A DNA stretch of 64,000 nucleotides from Gordius sp. MW1 (Eukaryota; Nematomorpha; Gordioida; Gordea; Gordiidae): positions 23,312,001 through 23,376,000 of the forward strand of contig OZ038526.1 of NCBI GenBank assembly GCA_964036665.1. Reading direction: 5' to 3'. The position numbers were made by a program, and so were the translations under genes. The notes below the pieces were generated by a model that saw only the letters and a program-made list of their open reading frames with translations, made no database searches and was not told the DNA's origin. Every line of letters begins with the position of its first letter. The stretch's first letter is position 1. Below, one piece after another: positions 12,601 through 25,600 of this stretch.

Positions 12601-15600
12601 AAATTGACATCTAGTCTAAAAAAAACTCGGGCCTTCGGCCCTCGTGGGAAGGGGGAGAAGGGAAGGGGAGTAGGGGAAGGGAAGAGGGGAAGGGGGAACT
12701 CTTCTATACTCCGTATAAACGTAGCATATTTGCTATGCAATTTATGGGCGAGAAAGGTGGGAAGGGGCGAGAATGCCTATAGGGGGTATTAGATGCAAAA
12801 TAATTAGTTAATTAGTTATAGGCCCTTGTAGGGGAGGACATAGGGTAATTATCAATGTTAACCAATTCAAAAACGAAAAAAAATTTCGATTTATTTGGCC
12901 AATGGTCATTTTTTTATTGGTCAGTAGCCAGCGGACGGTCAAAAATTCATATTATCATTGGTATTAACATGAACAAATATTAATTTAATTTAAAAAAATT
13001 AAAAAAAAAAATTTGTCCACTCCCTGACTTGAACCCCACACCTCCAGTTCACAAGCCTGCGCTATAACCACTATACCATGCTGGCTTTAAAATAGTAGAA
13101 GTTATTATGTTATTTATATAGATGATGAAATAATAAAGTTATGTTTTATGTTTAGAAAATCAATATATTTCGTCGGTCAGTAGCCAGCGGACGGTCAAAA
13201 AGTCATATTATCAATGGTATTAACAAAAACAAAATATTAATTTAATGTAAAAAAAAAATTAAAAAAAAGTTTTTTTTAGTTTTAAAAAAGGGCTAAATTC
13301 TTAAACTACCAGCCCGATTCGCTCGAAACTTTACCCGTAGGTGCCCAGGGCGGCCGGGGGTAAAATAACCTTTTCAGATTCCTAAAATACCTTTTCATTT
13401 TAAAAATATCGGACATTTCCCTGCCACACGCGGTGTAATATCTATGACACGTAGAAAAATTTTACTAATTATATAAACTTACGCGCGCCATCTAATAAAG
13501 TACAATTCGTGTTTGAGTTTAATAGTAGATTCAATTTAATTAGAAATAACGGGCTATGCTTATACCTTTGAAGGAGGTTTCGAATTTTGTGTTAGTTTCT
13601 ATCGATATATTTTATCGTAAATTAGAATCTAATACCTATATTATTTTTTTAAATATTACTTTTTAGGTTTTCTATGAAATCACAATCTAATTAAATGAAA
13701 TATATTAACCCAATAAAAAAATATATATGCATTTATAAGGTTAAAAATATATATTACATAGTTGGCTGTCTGTTAGACCATCTATAATAAATTTTTAGGT
13801 TATATATAAAATTTGGCCAATGGTCATTTTTTTTCATTGGTAAGCAGCCAGGACACGGTAAAAGTGGTTATAAATTCATAAGTCAAAAAAAAACGAAAAA
13901 AAAAATTTTCGAATCACATTTTGGCCAATGGTCATTTTTTCCATCGGTCAGGAGCCAGCGGACGGCCAAAAAGTCATAATAGCAATGGTAGTAACAGGAA
14001 CAATCATAATAGTCAAAAAAAACGAAAAAATAAACTTGGATTCACATTTTGGCCAATGGTCATTTTTTTCCATTGGTCAGCAGCCAGCACACGGTAAAAG
14101 TGGATATAAATTCACAAGAGTAAAAAAAACGAAAAAAAAATTTTCGAATCACATTTTGGCCAATGGTCATTTTTTTCCATTGGTCAGCAGCCAGGACACA
14201 ATAAAAGTGGATATAAATTCATAATAGTCAAAAAAAAACGAAATAAAAGTCTTCGAATCACATTTTGGCCAATGGTCATTTTATTCCATTGGTCAGCAGC
14301 CAGCGGACGGCCAAAAAGTCATAATAGCAATGGTAGGAACAGGAACAATCATAATAGTCAAAAAAAACGAAAAAAATAATTTCGATTCACATTTTGGCCA
14401 ATGGTCATTTTTTTCCATCGGTCAGGAGCCAGCGGACGGCCAAAAAGTCATAATAGCAATGGTAGTAACAGGAACAATCATAATAGTCAAAAAAAAAAAC
14501 GAAAAAATAAACTCGGATTCACATTTTGGCCAATGGTCATTTTTTTCATTGGTCAGCAGCCAACGGACGGCCAAAAAGTCTTATTATCAATGATAGTAAC
14601 AAGAACAATCATAAAAGTCAAAAAAAACTCCGGGATTCTAACCCAAAAACTAGTTAAATTGCATAGCAATTAAAAGTAAACAACTTTTATTTATGTTTAT
14701 TATATAACATTGGTCAGCAGCCAGCGGACGGCCAAAAAGTCATAATAGCAATGGTAGAAACAGGAACAATCATAATAGTCAAAAAAAACGAAAAAAATCA
14801 TTTCGATTCACATTTTGGCCAATGGTCATTTTTTTCATTGGTCAGCAGCCAGCGGACGGCCAAAAATTCTTATTATCAATGATAGTAACAAGAACAATCA
14901 TAAGAGTCAAAAAAAACTCCGGGATTCCAACCCCAAAACTAGTTAAATTGCATAGCAATTAAAAAGTAAACAACTTTTATTTATGTTTATTTATAACTAG
15001 TTAAATTGCATAGCATTAAAAGTAAACAACTTTTATCTATATTTATTATATAACCAAAACTAGTTAAATTGCATAGCAATTAAAAGTAAACAACTTTTAT
15101 TTATGTTTATTATATAACTAGTTAAATTGCATAGCAATTAAAAGTAAACAACTTTTATTTATGTTTATTATATAATAGATAATTTAACAAATCTTATATA
15201 TAACACACCGAGAGAGATAGAGATGAGGGGTGGGGCACCTCTTATGCATTAATTCAAAAAATAACACAGCGAGGGAGATAGAGATGAGGGGTGGGGCACC
15301 TCTTTCTCATCCATTAAGTTAAAAAAAGCGATAACCTAATATACCCAATGCAAATAGATAGGGAGGGTAACGGACGACGGACGACGGACGACGGACGACG
15401 GACGGACACCAAAAAACGATCCCATAAATTGCATAGCAATTAATAATTGATCTATCTTATCGCAAATTTTTATGTTATATCATGCACTTGGGCACAAATT
15501 GTTGTACCTAATTAACAACCGAAAGGACCAACGATAAAAATCGATAATTGCTAACTTTAGTTTGAGGTTATTTCGCCAAAATGTCAATATTAGCTGTGTA

Positions 15601-17231
15601 TTATAAAATGCCTTGTTCATCTGTAAATATAGAAAACATCTTCAAATCAAAAAAGAGTAATATTAAAGTAAAATAAAATTTAAATGATTTTATAGAAAGT
15701 TAATTTTTAATTATAAAAAAACTCCAGTTAATATTTGTCAAACACGTTATCAATACTTAATTTTGATTTAAACTATCTTTTTAAAAATTAAACACTTCTT
15801 AAGTGAAATTATATAATTTCTAATGGTTAGGTAAAATAAATAGTTAAGTTTTCAGCATGCTATGCAATTTATGGTTTGTAAAATTTATTATTTTATATTA
15901 ACAAATTTAGGGTGCAATATTTTATTAAGAAAATAAACATGAATTTAAGAAAAAAGGATAAAATTGGGAAAGAAAATGTAAAAAAGAATAATATTTGATT
16001 TGAATTTTAAAATTGAAAAATTATTCATTTGTTTTCTAACTAGTAGTAATTAAACTCACATTACATTTAAATTTAAATAAATTAAATTATTAACAGTAGA
16101 ATTAATTATCAATAATAAAAAAAATATTTAAAAATATCTTATACTCCTTAAACGAGTTTCTAAAACTGCCTTGAATTTTTGTTATTCTATTATTCAATAT
16201 AATCAGGGTAATAAACTTTGTGTTCAACCTAAAAATATTCATGTCATTCTCGGCATTTCCAAAACATTAATTATATTTTTGTTTTAAGTACTAAAAAAGG
16301 CAATTTATTCCTATTCTGAAAATGCAATAAATGAGCGCGATAAGGGTAGTTCAATGTTTCTTTTAGAAAGAAATTAATACAAGAAGTTCCCCCAACATGG
16401 GCGTAACCAGCATTAGTATTAGAGGGGGAGGCAATGATGATTTAGAGAGGGGCAAAACAATTTTTTGAAAGCCATAATTTTATTAAAGATAAGCCCGTAC
16501 TCGGTACAAGGCTATCACATTATTATCATTTTTCTAATACATTTTAGTCGTTATATGTAAAATGATTCTTAAAAATATATTATCATGGGCGTAGTCAGAG
16601 GTGGATTTAGAGGGGGCAATATAATTTAAGCAGGATTATTTTTTGGTATTTTTAGCCATAAATATTAAATTTTTAAGAATTTTTAGAGGGGGCAGCAGCC
16701 CCTTCCAGACACCCCCTGGCTACGCCTATGTATTTATATTGTACTCATAAATTTATAAGTATAGTTAAATAATTTTAAAACGAATGAAATGGGTATGACC
16801 CTGATATTTAAATGCTAACATAAATTGAAACAATGAGCATATTTAAAGTCAATAAAAATATGCGTAAATGAGTTTGGCTATCTGATTAGTAATAATGAAA
16901 TAGACCTGATATCAGCTATGGAAGCAACCAAAACCGCTATCGTCAAGCCATGGGCAAATGCCGCTGCTGATATATCTCTCGACATGGCCTGAGCACATCC
17001 TATGAAAACGAAGATCATAGTGGCCAGAAATTCGGCCAACAAAGGCTTCACCCAAACGTCCATGACTCCAGTGAGTGGAGCTGGCTGGGTTCGCCTGATA
17101 CGCGATTCCTCAATTTCCATCACCTCGTGTCCTCCCGGTCTTAATTTTTCGCGTATAGCAATGTCTTCTTCGGTAGCTAGAGGTGGTATAGTTTTAAGAG
17201 CTCCTTTTGGGCCGGCCAATAAGCGATCGTT
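9697..17231 (-). CDS. AQP8-like: Aquaporin, AQP8-like water/ammonia channel
   Basis: Six-helix membrane channel of the MIP family. Minus-strand exons: 17231-16906, 10440-10314, 10227-10007, 9942-9793 and 9724-9697 (stop TAA 9699-9697). All junctions have AG/GT borders and compatible phases. The joined product is about 283 residues from the first exon seen. Exon one gives TM1 (LLAEFLATMIFVFIG) and TM2; exon two starts with SGGHINPAVTL, the first NPA box, and TM3; exon three gives TM4 and TM5; exon four carries the second box, SLNPARTFGPAV, and TM6; the last exon adds RFIFRTKEV. The selectivity filter reads His (AFAHGL), Val, Ala, Arg, resembling AQP8 (His, Ile, Ala/Gly, Arg) rather than AQP1 or aquaglyceroporins. 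AQP8 proteins conduct water, ammonia and peroxide. The exon with the start codon is upstream of 17233 and was not found. The 6.5-kb intron holds composite repeat copy 2. Confidence 0.92.
10840..11006. mobile_element. MITE-like element, GGCGTAGCCAGG family
   Basis: Starts CATAAGCGTAGCCAAG and ends CCTGGCTACGCCCATG. The centre has GATTTAGGGAGGGGCAAAAT and AGCCATAATTTTAATAAATT, the second subfamily. It sits in the large aquaporin intron. Confidence 0.8.
11285..11459. mobile_element. MITE-like element, GGCGTAGCCAGG family
   Basis: Starts CATGGGCGTAGCCAGG and ends CTGTCTACGCCCC. Interior subfamily with TTTTTGCATTGAAAATTTTT. A 97-codon open frame overlapping it is G/C-run translation, not a gene. 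Confidence 0.8.
11985..12080. mobile_element. Truncated MITE-like element, GGCGTAGCCAGG family
   Basis: Keeps the GAGTTAGAGGGGGGCAAT to GCCATAGTTTTATTA part of the second subfamily but lacks the right terminus. Confidence 0.55.
12130..12450. mobile_element. 321-bp inverted-repeat element with internal triplication
   Basis: Bounded by a perfect 21-bp terminal inverted repeat (12130-12150 and 12430-12450) whose core is TTAATTGCTATGCAATTTAT. The same motif ends the large composite elements. The centre (about 12240-12300) holds three near-identical 20-bp units, CAGTCATGAGTTCTCCGGAG. No coding capacity. This is the shortest and cleanest family member, useful for defining its ends. Confidence 0.8.
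12617..15444 (+). repeat. Composite tandem-module element, copy 2 (longest)
   Basis: Same modules as 603-2203 but with a longer tandem array (about 13810-14990), followed by four copies of an ACTAGTTAAATTGCATAGCA unit with spacer (14940-15175), two GAGGGGTGGGGCACC modules, a run of CGGACGA repeats (about 15370-15405) and the common end. An additional stretch (13085-13800) without similarity to the other copies separates the head from the array. Open frames of 87-98 codons inside the array are translations of the repeat and are not genes. It sits in the aquaporin intron. Confidence 0.8.
13013..13084 (-). other. tRNA-derived segment (tRNA-His-like, degenerate)
   Basis: Minus strand shows a good A box (TGGTATAGTGGTTA), an anticodon-loop-like TTGTGAA (anticodon GTG, His) and a B box GGTTCAAGTCAGG, in tRNA order and spacing. 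The acceptor strands (GCCAGCA against AGTGGAC) and anticodon stem do not pair properly, so it is a pseudogene or SINE head. It follows the same TTAATTTAATTTAAAAAA tract as the tRNA-like segment in copy 1. Confidence 0.55.
15445..16395. other. AT-rich intron sequence
   Basis: Nothing recognised except an isolated GCTATGCAATTTATGG motif near 15859, perhaps a remnant end of the composite family. Confidence 0.4.
16396..16487. mobile_element. Truncated MITE-like element, GGCGTAGCCAGG family
   Basis: Left end CATGGGCGTAACCAG, then the second-subfamily interior up to GCCATAATTTTATTAA; the right end is missing. Confidence 0.6.
16584..16730. mobile_element. MITE-like element, GGCGTAGCCAGG family
   Basis: Starts CATGGGCGTAGTCAGAG and ends CCTGGCTACGCCTATG, both ends present, second subfamily. 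It lies about 175 bp beyond the donor of the aquaporin exon ending at 16906. Confidence 0.75.
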
Positions 17232-17677
17232 CTAAAAACATATGAATTCACGTAGCATATACCTATTTATACATAAATTTTAAAACAGTTTTTGCATAAA
17301 CTTTAATTTTAAGGGGGTTAAATCTCTGCAATGATCGGATCTTGACCAGCACTAACTAATTAATGTTTGATGATTAATCCGACAACGAGCCAATAGATAA
17401 TTCAATTGTACATGGGGGTAGCGAGTTTAGCGTAAAATGTTTATTGAAACAGTTTGACAGTCGATTTTTTTGCATACTACCGTAAGGAATACCAGGCAAC
17501 TCAAAGGAACCAAAATAATATACCTATGTCTCACATATTATAAGCGAAAAGATTTAATTAAATTAATTTATCCTGTAAGCCTTAAAATAAACTACTTCTC
17601 CCTAGAGCATTTCGAGCCAGTAAAAATGAAATGAATCCTTTAATTTTAGTAAGTTAGGGGTCAATTTTATATAGCAA

Positions 17678-17817
17678 CATGGGCAAGAGAAAAAACAAAT
17701 TTTTAATGCAAAACCATTGAAAAATTAAAAAATTTATGTTTTGTCCCCCTCTAAATGAACTTTTAAGCGTTTTGCCCCCACCCCCCCCCCCCCATTCAAA
17801 ACCTGGGTACGCCCATG
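17678..17817. mobile_element. MITE-like element, GGCGTAGCCAGG family
   Basis: First subfamily (TGCAAAACCATTGAAAAATT) with a long C run, ending CCTGGGTACGCCCATG. The left end is diverged. Confidence 0.7.
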
Positions 17818-19598
17818 TATGGAAATAACTTTATTTTTCAATGTAAATATCATAGAAAATTACCCTTTAAGAGTTCTGCTTAGAAGAGATTAATTAATAT
17901 ATATGTTGTGCAACGATAAATGATCAAAATAAAGGAATGACAGTAGTTTGTAAAATAATGCCACTACGAATATAATATTTTGAACCAACGACGATTGGTT
18001 GATTTTATGATGGAGTCAAAATTAAAATGAAGAAAGAGGACGTTATACAACATGTATTATGTGTTAAAATTGGGGCGTGGAGCCAACTAAGTAAACATTG
18101 AAATGCTTAATATTAAAACAAGTAATATAGTAAGGTATATGTTTACCCATACAAAAGTAATGAGAGCTCGAACTGACTTGATTTTTATTTTAATTTTACC
18201 AACCCACGCCTTATTTGTGAAAATTACACCCTTAACTTATTGCCTTAAAATATATCCAAGGGTTTCGCGTTTATTTACAAAGCTGTTTGGAAGAACTTCA
18301 AACCAATCAAGGTTTGGGCAACCTGTTGTTGATTCTATTATATGTTTTATTGATTTTATCAATGTAATTAACATCATAGTAAAGGATATAAATTTAGTTA
18401 TTGCTTATATATATTTGTCTGTTTTATTTTAAAATTTATTAAAAAATCAATAAAAATTAGTTGGTAAATTCGGACATAGATTTAGTATAATGCTTTTTTA
18501 CTTAGGTCAATAAAGTAGTTTATCGGTTATCTTAATATATTTTAAATTATATAGATGTAAATTGTAGGATCTTTCCAACTAAGTAATCTGAAAATTTGAT
18601 TTTGCATGTCACATTTATATTGATAAAAGCGTGGTAAATGCAAGTTGTAAGGGCTACGCATTAGTACAAAAATTTAATATTTTAAAATGTTCTAATAAGC
18701 AGATATTTATAGATGTTGATATTATTTTTAACGAAATTTTTTACTAACTAATTTTTTTTTACTAAATTAAATGGCTAATGGGCGTTAGGTGAATTTTTAA
18801 AAAGAATTTAAGAATCAGAAAAAACTTCTAGTCTCAAAATTACTTAAAGCCTTTAAGATATATTTTAATTCTTAATGCAAATCTTAGGAGACTGAATTCA
18901 AATATTTTGAAAAATAGAATATTGACGATCGGCCGAAAAATAGGTATTGATTTTAAAAATCATTAGTTTGTTAAAATAATTCGGTCAGGAAATTAGCAAA
19001 TAATTAATTCCCTTGTCACTTTTAAAAAAGATTACATGATTTTTGTTCCTTGGAGATTTGTTTTGGATGGTGACCGCGTTAAGATGTTAATCTGTGGTCT
19101 AGAAGTTGATAAATTAAAACGCTTTGTCTCTTTTAAAAATTAGCATGATTTCTTTGATTAATAATAATTTTTTTATTTATAGCAACTCGCTTCTTAACAG
19201 ATCCGTAGTATATGTATATTTATTTGTAATCCACAACGAAAAGGTTGAGTTATAATATCTGAATTTTGGAATTAATCTAATGAGTTACAAAACTGGAAAA
19301 GTCATTAGTGTAATTTACAAAATAGCACTTAATACAAGAATTCTTTCTATTAATAAAAAGTTAAAAATTTATATTATAAAATTAAAATTATTTTATACAC
19401 ATTAGCTTAATATACCTTAACAAGATAGACACGAGCCTACGGAACTATACTGATGTACCCGAAACCCGACTCCACCCATCTCGTTTACCCTCTTAGTTCG
19501 AGATAATAATTTTAATTTCAAATAAAATAATATTAATTTTTAAATATAATTTATTTACACATTGAAGATTAAAACATGCACGAATGTAGGAAGATCTA

Positions 19599-19732
19599 CA
19601 TGAGCGAATGATTTAGGGAGGGGCAAAATAATAATTTTTTAACATTTTAGCCATAATTTTATTAAATTTAAAGGTTTTTTAAATTTAGAGGGGGGGCAGC
19701 TGTCCTCCCTGCTTCCCCCTGGCTACGCCCAT
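19599..19732. mobile_element. MITE-like element, GGCGTAGCCAGG family (left end eroded)
   Basis: Second subfamily, beginning at GATTTAGGGAGGGGCAAAAT and ending CCTGGCTACGCCCATG. Confidence 0.7.
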
Positions 19733-20554
19733 GGAGATCTATAAAATATTCTAAAGATGCTATAAATGCCACGAGTTTTCTTTTGATATAATATTTTGTT
19801 TTTACCATTAATATTATTATTTATTCAGTGACGTAGGCAGGGGGGGGATTTTAAATTGTATGCAAATTTAATGGAAGACCTTAATGATATTAAACAATAC
19901 TAGAACTCTTGTCGGTGTTGGACTAATAGAAATAATTAATTAATTTAATTAATTAAATTGGAAAAAATTTGACACGAACTTTTCGGCCCTAGTGCGTGTT
20001 TTAAAAAGAAAGGTATTTAATTCTCGATTATTTCTCTAAAAATATTTCAGGGAGATACTGCCAAATTTATTAGTAAACAAAGTAATTAACAATTTATTTA
20101 TTTTTTCTAAGTACCAACAAGCTTTGTCGGAAATCCAAGAAGAGCAAAATAGTAAAATACAAATAAAGTAGTTAAAGTAAATGAAAATTGTACAAAGTGT
20201 TCGGCTCGGCACACTTCATTTATGCCATGCTTCAATTAAACACATTAAAATCTCTTTTCTTTCGAAACTCAGTATGTTAATTCTTCATTAGAACTTAGAA
20301 GTAGTTGATGAGCAAAGTTAACCGATAATAATAATTAATGCACCTCATGATGGTTTGCTAAATTAATTGGTAATGACATGTTTATATATGAATGTGGCTT
20401 CGTCTTCGCAAGAACTTTTAAAGCGAAAAGAAATTATTAAAGCAAATATAGTTGTCAATGACAAAACTTCAATTTAATTTGGAAACCGAATGAAAAATAT
20501 AATTTTCCTAAAGTGGAATTCCTAAGCTTCTTAACATCACTGATCCAAACTAGG

Positions 20555-20675
20555 GACTAACACGGTCAGGCCAGGACGGGCTTAAAACCCGGCGGGACTT
20601 TTAAGGGCGTGCATAGACAGGCTTTATTAACGCTAGTCGGGCCGGGCCCTAAAGATAAGTTAGGCCTACCTCCGG
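20555..20675. repeat. G/C-rich interspersed repeat
   Basis: Isolated island with CAGGCCAGGACGGGCTT, GTCGGGCCGGGCCC and GGCCTACC in AT-rich DNA. Similar CGGGCC/GGCCCGAGCC motifs recur near 26080-26235, 32790-32862 and 55133-55285, so it is probably a diverged dispersed element rather than a gene. Confidence 0.45.
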
Positions 20676-22259
20676 CTAGCACATGTTTTTCAAATTTCAT
20701 GATTACTTAATTTGTACTATAATGATTTAATCAATATTAATATTTCTTCGTCATTCGTTCATAAATTTTGTAATTTTTAGATTGATCTTTTAAAATGGTA
20801 GAAAAGCGATGTAATTTTTTTTATTTAACCTTGCAAAATTATTCCTTAATTTTTATTTGGCATGAATGGTTTTATGCCGGGTGCCAAGTGCTCTTAGGGA
20901 AAATTAAACGGCGGGACACCATTTGGAAATTTAAACTCCTTTTAAAATAATTCAAAATGCCTAAAATATGTTTGAGTAAGGTTTTATTTCATCAGCCAAA
21001 AATAAAAAAATTAACAAGTTGATAACAGTGAAATTTTTTTTACGCAAATAAAAAATCACATATTTTAGAACGCAAATATTTGTGAATATAGAATTTAAAT
21101 AAATTATCGAAATATAATAAACTTCCCTCTTCCAAATCAATGCGGATATGGCAGGTTAAATTATAAAAAATATACATTCTTTTGAAATGAGCAAACCAGG
21201 AGATTCAATCGCTAAACATATTTAGTGAGCAAAATAAAAAGAATTACTTTAACAAGAATACTTTGTTTAAAAGAGCTAAAAACGTTCCTCTATTATTTGC
21301 CCCTCTCTAATATAATAATAAAATAAATCGTAAATTTCATTTAAATTAAAAATATGCCTTAAACTTAACAAGTTGTCTCAAAACAATACTTACTTAGATT
21401 AAAGCGCGTGTCGTTGTGGGAATTGGCAAAACATATGTACAAATAATATATAGGCCAATAATGAATAATAAATAAGTAGCCTAAAAAAGGAAAAAACTTT
21501 ATATGCTTTATGAGGAGGGTCGGTTTAAAAAAAGATTCGTAAAATTAAAAATATTTATTATAATTACATATTAGTGTTCATCCTCGTTCAAAACTAGTTC
21601 AATTTACTTATTTTACGCATTTTGTTTTTTATGTATCATGTATTTATAGAATTTTTAACAAATAAACTAAATAAAAAAATTATTAAAGAACTAGTTCCAT
21701 GGCCATGTGTCAAAAACGGTGATATTAATTATTATTAACAAAAATGAATAGGGTATTGACAATAAATAAGTAACATTGAAATTATCTAAATGAGCTTAGT
21801 AGTTAGTCCTATAGATGATATTCAAAAAAAATTATAAATTCATTACTTGGGCCATCTTGCATATATAATTTCAGTAGTAATATTTTAACGTATATTGAAA
21901 ATCAAAATATTCCAATATTGGCATAGGCTGTTCAATAAGGATAGTCAAAAGTATTATTGGAAAATCAGGATGATTAGGGCGTAATCCTAACGATCGAATC
22001 TTCTAAAAATAAATATATAATGAGAAATAATGACGTTGTATGGGTGATTGGATATTTTATCCGTTGCCGTTTATAAAGCTATAGCGCAAACATATTAAGG
22101 AGGGTGGTGTCATGGAGAGATGGAACCCCGTGCCCTATAATCTTAAACAAATAATAAGTACTTTCTGCTCCCTTCCAGTGCTTAATGAGGACTAGGCGCT
22201 CTAAGATTTTTAGTTTAGTTTAAGGAAGTTGAATACTTTCATTTAGGGTGATGCTAATC

Positions 22260-22416
22260 GAGGGCGTAGCCAGGAGGGGGGGGCCAATTTACAAGAAAAA
22301 AAATTTTCAATGCAAAAACATTGAAAATTAAAAAAATGTTATGTTTAGCCCTCCTCTAATTGAACTTTTAAAAAACGTTTTGCCCCCCTCCCAATCCAAA
22401 ACCTGGCTACGCCCAT
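22260..22416. mobile_element. MITE-like element, GGCGTAGCCAGG family
   Basis: Both ends present (GGGCGTAGCCAGG and CCTGGCTACGCCCATG), first subfamily. Confidence 0.8.
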
Positions 22417-22449
22417 GATGCTAATTATAGTTTCGTGAATAGGTTAGGG

Positions 22450-22614
22450 CATGGGCGTTGCCCAGGGGTGGGAGGGATGGGCGGCTGCTCCCCTCTAAAT
22501 CCAAAAATTCTAAAAACTTTTATCAAATTAGCGCTAAAATGTAAAAAATGGTTATTTTGCCCCTCTCTAAATCATTAAAACCCCCCTCTAATTCCAATCT
22601 TGGATACGCCCATG
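22450..22614. mobile_element. MITE-like element, GGCGTAGCCAGG family, opposite orientation
   Basis: Starts CATGGGCGTTGCCCAGG and ends TTGGATACGCCCATGG. Second-subfamily interior in reverse (CTAAATCCAAAAATTC then GCGCTAAAATG). It lies 33 bp from the previous element. Confidence 0.75.
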
Positions 22615-25600
22615 GTGTAGGTAGGGTATATAAATATAAGGTAGATTGAATATACATTTGCCGTAAGTAAAAATAATATTTATTATTAACAAGATGAGGT
22701 ATAATCTTGTTCAAATTTGTCGAGCATCGATATTTATTTCTGCGATTTTTAATATTCAACGTTCTTTGGCATTTTAAATTTTTGTTTTATTAGGCCTTAA
22801 TAGCACCGAAAGATTCAAATATACTAAGATCATTATGTCAAACAATAACTTTAACATTAAAATAAATAATTTTGGATCTTTAATAAAATCAGTAATCACT
22901 GAAAATCAAGATTTGTTAATTTTTTCGAATTGTACGGGCGTTAAAATCCATTATTTAAAGCATTTTTATTATATATATTAAAATTGGCCCATACTGTTAA
23001 ACCTTTAGAAATCCATAACTTTTATTAAAAAAATAAAATGTAGGGCCTATTATTTGGTGAGAATTAATAAAGCTCATTAATTATTTTAAAGGATATTAAT
23101 TTTAAACGACCTAAATTAAAGTTTAATTATGCATTTTTATAGTAGACAAGTTTAATTTATGCATCATCTTACATGGTTTAAAATATACTTTGAATGTATT
23201 ATAAGTTTGTTTAATACGCTAACTTATAATATAACTTATTCCATTTTACTGACAAAAATCAAAATTATAACTTTCTGAAACTAATATATTAAGTCGTAAG
23301 TCATTTATTAGAATAAATTATATTTAAGCTAGGGGTCAATTAAAAGTTTGTTGGATTTTGTTGATTTTCATCCTATAACTCATATTAATTATATATAAAA
23401 TATCCCTCAGGCATTATTATTGCTTAGCATATAATTATAAAAGTTAAAAAAAAAATTATATACCATCATTTACTCTTAATTATTTTAGCGGGAAATCTCA
23501 AAATATTGATTAATTCCTGTCAAAGGCCAAGGAGGCCATCGATCGATCGATCCAACCCCAAAAAAATAATTTATATGCTCATGTGGTAATAAAACATCTA
23601 CAAATCAAGCAGAGATGGGTCAGGGGCGAACTTTAATCTGCCTTTTTAAATATTACATTAACCAGAAACGGGGTCAAGGCTAGAACTATGGCTTTCGGCC
23701 AATTTGTCCTTTGAGTGGGACTACTACCTAGAACAATTAAAATTATAATTAGAGGTGAACACAATTGAATATAGTTATGAAAAAATATAATAACGATGTC
23801 TTTTATTTTATAACGTAATAACTTGACCCATTTTTAATGCTAGCTTTATAGAAGAATCTAGGGTTTAAAAATATAGACACGATATAATGTTGGTCTACAA
23901 ATATTTGTTAAAAAAGTGTAGCTTCATATAGAAATTCAAAACTTATTATAATTTTTTTTATTGCTAAAGAAGCTTTTGATTTTAATTTGATCAATAATGT
24001 ATTATTTAATCCATCATTAAAAGCGAAATGTAGATGTCAACTAGGTTTTGTATAGGCATAAGTGGTGAGCAAATTTTGTCAGTGTTTGTATCTAGAACTG
24101 ACCTTTCGCAAATATTTTTCTGGCTAAGCTCATGGTCTTAGCCGTTGTACCCAATAAAAAAAGTTGTTTGCTAGGTTTTCTAACACAATCAAACAGTCTT
24201 TTCTCTATAAAAAACAGTTCAAATTCTAATTTAAATGCTAAAATAGTTACTATGAAATTAAATTAGTTAAAAATTATAGAAGAGGTAAAGAAGGTTGAAA
24301 ATCGTACTGCATGGTAAATCCATAACGACTTTAATATTTAATTTTTTCATTAATTGAAAAATACAAAGAGAGGTAATTAAAATAGATCGAAATACTCTTC
24401 CATCATTTTAAAAAAAACCCGCGAAATTGCTCCATGGGCCTCATTCTAAGAACAATTACAATTATATCAATCGATAGGTTATGGGCACAACTATGGGGAG
24501 GGAAGGTGGTAGCGGAGCGGAGTAAAGCAAATTTTTTAAGTTAAATTATTTTTTGCCCCTTTCCCCCTGTCTAATGCTTCCGCCGCCCGATAACTTCAAG
24601 TCTCCAAACAAATTTTTTACATTTAAGGGCCCGTCTTAATATACGATTCAACTTCAAGCGCCATATTTTTGTTCGTCTAAATATGCGATATACATGTCGT
24701 GAAATCAACAATTTTAGTTTAGTTACCATATGAATATGCATTAATAAGCGTAATTAAAGGATAAATATTTGTTTTACGAGCAAAAACACAAAAATAGAAA
24801 AAAAATGACGTGACGCTCGTATTAAGACGCGGCTATGTTTTATGCATTCGTTTTTTTTTGCATCTATGCAAAATCGCATTTTAAGACGCACCCTAAGATA
24901 TTTACGGGTGAGAGTTTAGAATTAGATTACATAGATCTTAATGTAGAGTTAGGCGCCTATACCTAATTATATTAAATATTAAATTTCTAAGAGCAGATTA
25001 ATTCCAGTAGTGTGGGCAGGATTGCCAGGGGCCGGGCGGGAGAGGATTTAAATTTTTTCATTAAATTATACTACGAAACAGTTTCTTATTTAAAATTATA
25101 TAGCGACTGGGCAATTAAATTTTTATATGCGATATAACATGTTAAATTATTTTATGTGTAAAAATAGGGGCTAGTGCAAGCCATTACTTATTGTATCGTA
25201 CCTAATAAAGACAAATTATTCACAAAACAAATTTTTTTAATATCTTAATTCAATGTAACTTGCACAGACATAGACTATAAATATGCATCATACTATTGAA
25301 AGCATTATTTATTGTAGAATCCGTCTTTTATTTGCACATAAGTCAGGTTGTTATTTTGACCCATTTTATATTTGTAATGAGTAAAATATTAACACAAATA
25401 TTTTTCATTTTTATGTTTTATACCGTAAAATAGTTGTTTTATTCATTTAAGTTAGCAATAGTAAATAACTTTTTAAATTTTTAAGATTGTTGTTTTTTAA
25501 ACATAATTTGCATGAAAACTTAAAAATATTTCTCAAACTTTTTTCCCATAGTAAAAATACATATTCCATCCCAATATTTAAAAAATTAATTTTTAGTTGT

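Noticed and set aside
13013..13084. Functional tRNA-His gene
   Set aside because: A and B boxes are present, but acceptor and anticodon stems do not pair.
13928..14673. Open frames of 87-98 codons in the tandem arrays (also 1342-1608 and 30912-31468)
   Set aside because: Frames are translations of the 110-140 bp module, change frame between modules and have no domain; they are repeat shadows.
18103..18432. 109-codon open frame, hydrophobic C-terminus
   Set aside because: Composition is that of AT-rich random sequence (Ile, Leu, Phe, Asn); no motif and no exon borders.
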